Source: Allobosea sp. WAO
GTDB taxonomy: Bacteria; Pseudomonadota; Alphaproteobacteria; Rhizobiales; Beijerinckiaceae
Direction: 5' to 3'
DNA: 64,000 nt
Assembly (NCBI RefSeq): GCF_001509835.1
Contig: NZ_JXTJ01000005.1
Coordinates: 62,001-126,000 of the forward strand
Position 1 is the first letter of the stretch; each line of letters begins with the position of its first letter. The translations under genes were made by a program, and so were the position numbers. Below are positions 62,279 through 64,000 of the stretch, piece after piece. The notes beneath the pieces are model-generated. The model searched no databases. It was not told the origin of the DNA and saw only the letters and a list, made by a program, of their open reading frames with translations.

Positions 62279-63301
62279 TCATGCCGCCAGCAATCCCAGC
62301 GCCCGTTCGATGCGCGAGCAGCCGCCGCGCGCCCTCGCCCGGCGGTAGACCCGCTGCAGCTTGCCGCTGGCATAGGAACTGACCACGATGGCGTGGACAT
62401 AGCTTTTGCGAACCACCGCCGGTGTGTTGACCAGCCGCTCCGAGATGGCGCGCATGATGTCGGCGAGCTGGCGCTTGCGGCCGCGCTCGCTGGTGGCGAT
62501 CTCGGTCGCGAGCAGGAGTTCGGCCGCGGCCGCATTGGCGGCGAGCATGCGCAGATCCTTGCTCGACACCGGCAGGCCGGCGGCCTCGCGCAGATAAGCG
62601 TTGATCTCGGCGGCGTTGATCAATGCGACCGCGCCGTCCTCGTCGCGATACTGGAAGAGCCGCCGACCCGGCAGCGTCGCAAGGCGCGTCAGGGCGCGGG
62701 CGAGCGGCGCGTCGTCGCGGCCGCAGGCGATGTCCTTGCCGCCCTTGCCGCGGAAGGACAGCGCAACATGCCTGCCGGTGACGGCGATATGGCGCTTGAG
62801 CAGGGTCGAGGCGCCATGGCTGCCATTGCTGCGGGCATAGACCTCGTTGCCGACGCGGATATGGCAGCGATCGATGATCGCGGCGGCGCAGGCCAGCGCT
62901 TTGGCACGCGAAAGGTCCCTTCCCTTCAGATCAGCGGCGATCCGCTCTCGCAGCCGGGGCAAGGCCTCGACCAGCTGCGCCAACCGCTTCAGCTTGCGGC
63001 GCTCACGCACCTTTTCCCAATCGGGATGATAGCGATGCTGGATGCGTCCGGCCTCGTCACGCCCGACAGCCTGAAGATGGCCGCGCGGATCGCTGGCGAT
63101 CTGGACGTCGCGATAGGCCGGCGGGATCGCCAGTGCGCGAATGCGGGCGAGAGTCGCCTCGTCGTTGACCTTGCCGCCTTCGGCATCGCGATAGCCGAAG
63201 TTGCGGCCGACGCGGATGCGGCTGATCGAGAGATCCTCGGGAGTGGTCCGGCGAAGCCGGCCCGAAGCGTTGGCCTCGCCTGTCTTGCGCCTTGCGACCA
63301 T
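62279..63301 (-). CDS. DNA topoisomerase IB (poxvirus/eukaryotic type)
   Basis: A 340-aa type IB topoisomerase. It starts with a bacterial TopIB-type DNA-binding domain (ISRIRVGRNFGYRDAEGGKV, LAIPPAYRDVQIASDPRGHLQAVGRDEAGRIQHRYHP). Catalytic elements are RVGNEVYARSNGSHGASTL, HVALSFRGKGGKDIA with the general-acid Lys, SSKDLRMLAANAAAAELL with the Arg of KDxR, and RKSYVHAIVV with the nucleophilic Tyr. The usual KDFRTW is replaced by KDLRML. GGAGGG is four bases before the ATG. TopIB is found patchily in bacteria and is commonly horizontally acquired. Confidence 0.92.
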   Translation of the reverse strand: MVARRKTGEANASGRLRRTTPEDLSISRIRVGRNFGYRDAEGGKVNDEATLARIRALAIPPAYRDVQIASDPRGHLQAVGRDEAGRIQHRYHPDWEKVRERRKLKRLAQLVEALPRLRERIAADLKGRDLSRAKALACAAAIIDRCHIRVGNEVYARSNGSHGASTLLKRHIAVTGRHVALSFRGKGGKDIACGRDDAPLARALTRLATLPGRRLFQYRDEDGAVALINAAEINAYLREAAGLPVSSKDLRMLAANAAAAELLLATEIATSERGRKRQLADIMRAISERLVNTPAVVRKSYVHAIVVSSYASGKLQRVYRRARARGGCSRIERALGLLAA

Positions 63302-63358
63302 GGCACCCTCCGCAGCTCGAACGGCTGCGGAGGAATGCGGCAGGCGGCGCTAAGTTCC

Positions 63359-64000
63359 CTAGCGCTTCGCCCGCGCGACGATCTGCGTCGGATTGACGAA
63401 GCGCAGCGCGATGACGAGCCAGATCAGCGTCGTCGCCATGTAGATCACCGCCATGGCGTCGATCGACTGCACGGCGCGCACGCCGGCGGCGAACACCGCA
63501 TAGTAGAGCGCCACCACGAGCGTCTGACTGGTCGGCCCCGCCGTGAGGAAGGTCAGCTCGAACATGGCGATGGTCCTGACCAGCACGAGCAGGAGCGCGG
63601 CGAGGATGCCGGGCATCAGGAGCGGCAGCAGAACGTGGATGAAGAGCTTGAAGGTGTTGGCGCCGAAGACGCGCGCTGCCGCCTCGATCTTGGTGTCGAT
63701 CTGCTCGATGAACGGGATCATCACCAGGATGACGAAGGGCACCGTCGGCACGAGATTGGCGAGCACGACGCCCGACATCGAGCCGGCGAGCCCGGTGCGG
63801 TAGAGCACGGTCGCCAACGGGATGCCGAAGGTGATCGGCGGTACCAGGAGCGGCAGCAGGAAGAGCAGCATGACCAGCTTCTTGCCGGGGAAATCGCGCC
63901 GCGCCAGCGCATAGGCGGCCGGTACGCCGATCAGCCCCGACAGGAAGACGACGAGGAAGACGATCTGGAAGGTGACCGTCAGCACGTCGCCGAGCTGGAA
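63359..64000 (-). CDS. ABC transporter permease (PotC/YdcV-like), 5' end beyond the window
   Basis: At least 214 residues of a binding-protein-dependent inner membrane permease. The reading frame is open to the right edge (FQLGD, then VLTVTFQIVF), so the N-terminus is outside. Six hydrophobic segments are visible. The EAA loop is AARVFGANTFKLFIHVLLPLLMPG, and PPITFGIPLATVLYRTG is typical of the spermidine/putrescine or iron-type second permease. Partner subunits are expected upstream, beyond the window. The link to the orphan binding protein at 9.8 kb is possible but unproven. Confidence 0.88.
   Translation of the reverse strand, partial: FQLGDVLTVTFQIVFLVVFLSGLIGVPAAYALARRDFPGKKLVMLLFLLPLLVPPITFGIPLATVLYRTGLAGSMSGVVLANLVPTVPFVILVMIPFIEQIDTKIEAAARVFGANTFKLFIHVLLPLLMPGILAALLLVLVRTIAMFELTFLTAGPTSQTLVVALYYAVFAAGVRAVQSIDAMAVIYMATTLIWLVIALRFVNPTQIVARAKR

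Overview
The window is a GC-rich (roughly two-thirds G+C), densely packed chromosomal segment from an alphaproteobacterium, most likely a member of the Hyphomicrobiales close to Bosea or Methylobacterium. This is a family-level inference from gene content and protein style: TRAP transporters with paralogous DctP receptors, a cobT/cobS/DUF1289 group, HWE/PleC-style histidine kinase motifs, and an alphaproteobacterial porin signature. No rRNA, convincing tRNA, integrase, transposase, prophage or CRISPR array was seen, so this looks like core and flexible metabolic chromosome rather than a mobile island.

Layout. 0-8.4 kb: an L,D-transpeptidase, a ClbS/DfsB-family protein, an AraC regulator divergent from a short-chain dehydrogenase, a DUF971 gene divergent from moaA, and a four-gene phospholipid cluster (PlsC-like, YnbB/CdsA-like, a small membrane protein, YnbA-like). 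A decayed duplicate of the moaA 3' end follows this cluster. 8.5-17.4 kb: an AI-2E family permease, an orphan ABC binding protein with two Gfo/Idh/MocA oxidoreductases, a cytoplasmic chemoreceptor carrying a PilZ domain, an N-methyltryptophan/sarcosine oxidase-type flavoprotein and a Bcr/CflA exporter. 17.4-25.5 kb: TRAP permeases DctQM, a porin-signature mini-protein, an Lrp regulator divergent from a cupin, two paralogous DctP receptors and an agmatinase-family enzyme. 25.7-34.6 kb: an MFS exporter, a TetR regulator facing a near-ideal 27-bp operator and a two-gene envelope operon, a polar amino acid ABC transporter lacking its ATPase, a ParDE pair, methionine aminopeptidase and a beta-hydroxyacid dehydrogenase. 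34.6-49 kb: small secreted proteins, including a tandem cysteine-conserved pair, a uracil-DNA glycosylase-like protein, two GSTs, an AEC transporter, a secreted nuclease, a sensor kinase, HxlR, cobT/cobS, a TauE permease, a Tat-exported sulfatase, a thioesterase and dusA.

49-60 kb is the most striking region. One minus-strand operon, largely joined by 4-base overlaps, reads in order: MFS acid transporter, PyrK, class 1B PyrD, M20-type N-carbamoyl amidohydrolase, class II dihydroorotase, PyrE, aspartate ammonia-lyase and an unknown 101-aa protein, followed by a terminator. Run catabolically, these enzymes convert imported orotate to dihydroorotate, N-carbamoylaspartate, aspartate, and then fumarate plus ammonia, while PyrE can divert orotate to UMP. 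I infer a complete orotate utilisation/salvage operon. A second pyrE, divergent from it, is followed by a LOG-family gene and an XRE regulator. AATCTCA-type motifs lie in front of both the XRE gene and the divergent pyrE/MFS promoter region.

The right end carries cobF, an M20 amidohydrolase, a eukaryotic-type topoisomerase IB and a truncated ABC permease. Dispersed palindromic repeats sit in three intergenic spaces (19.96, 47.43 and 60.94 kb).
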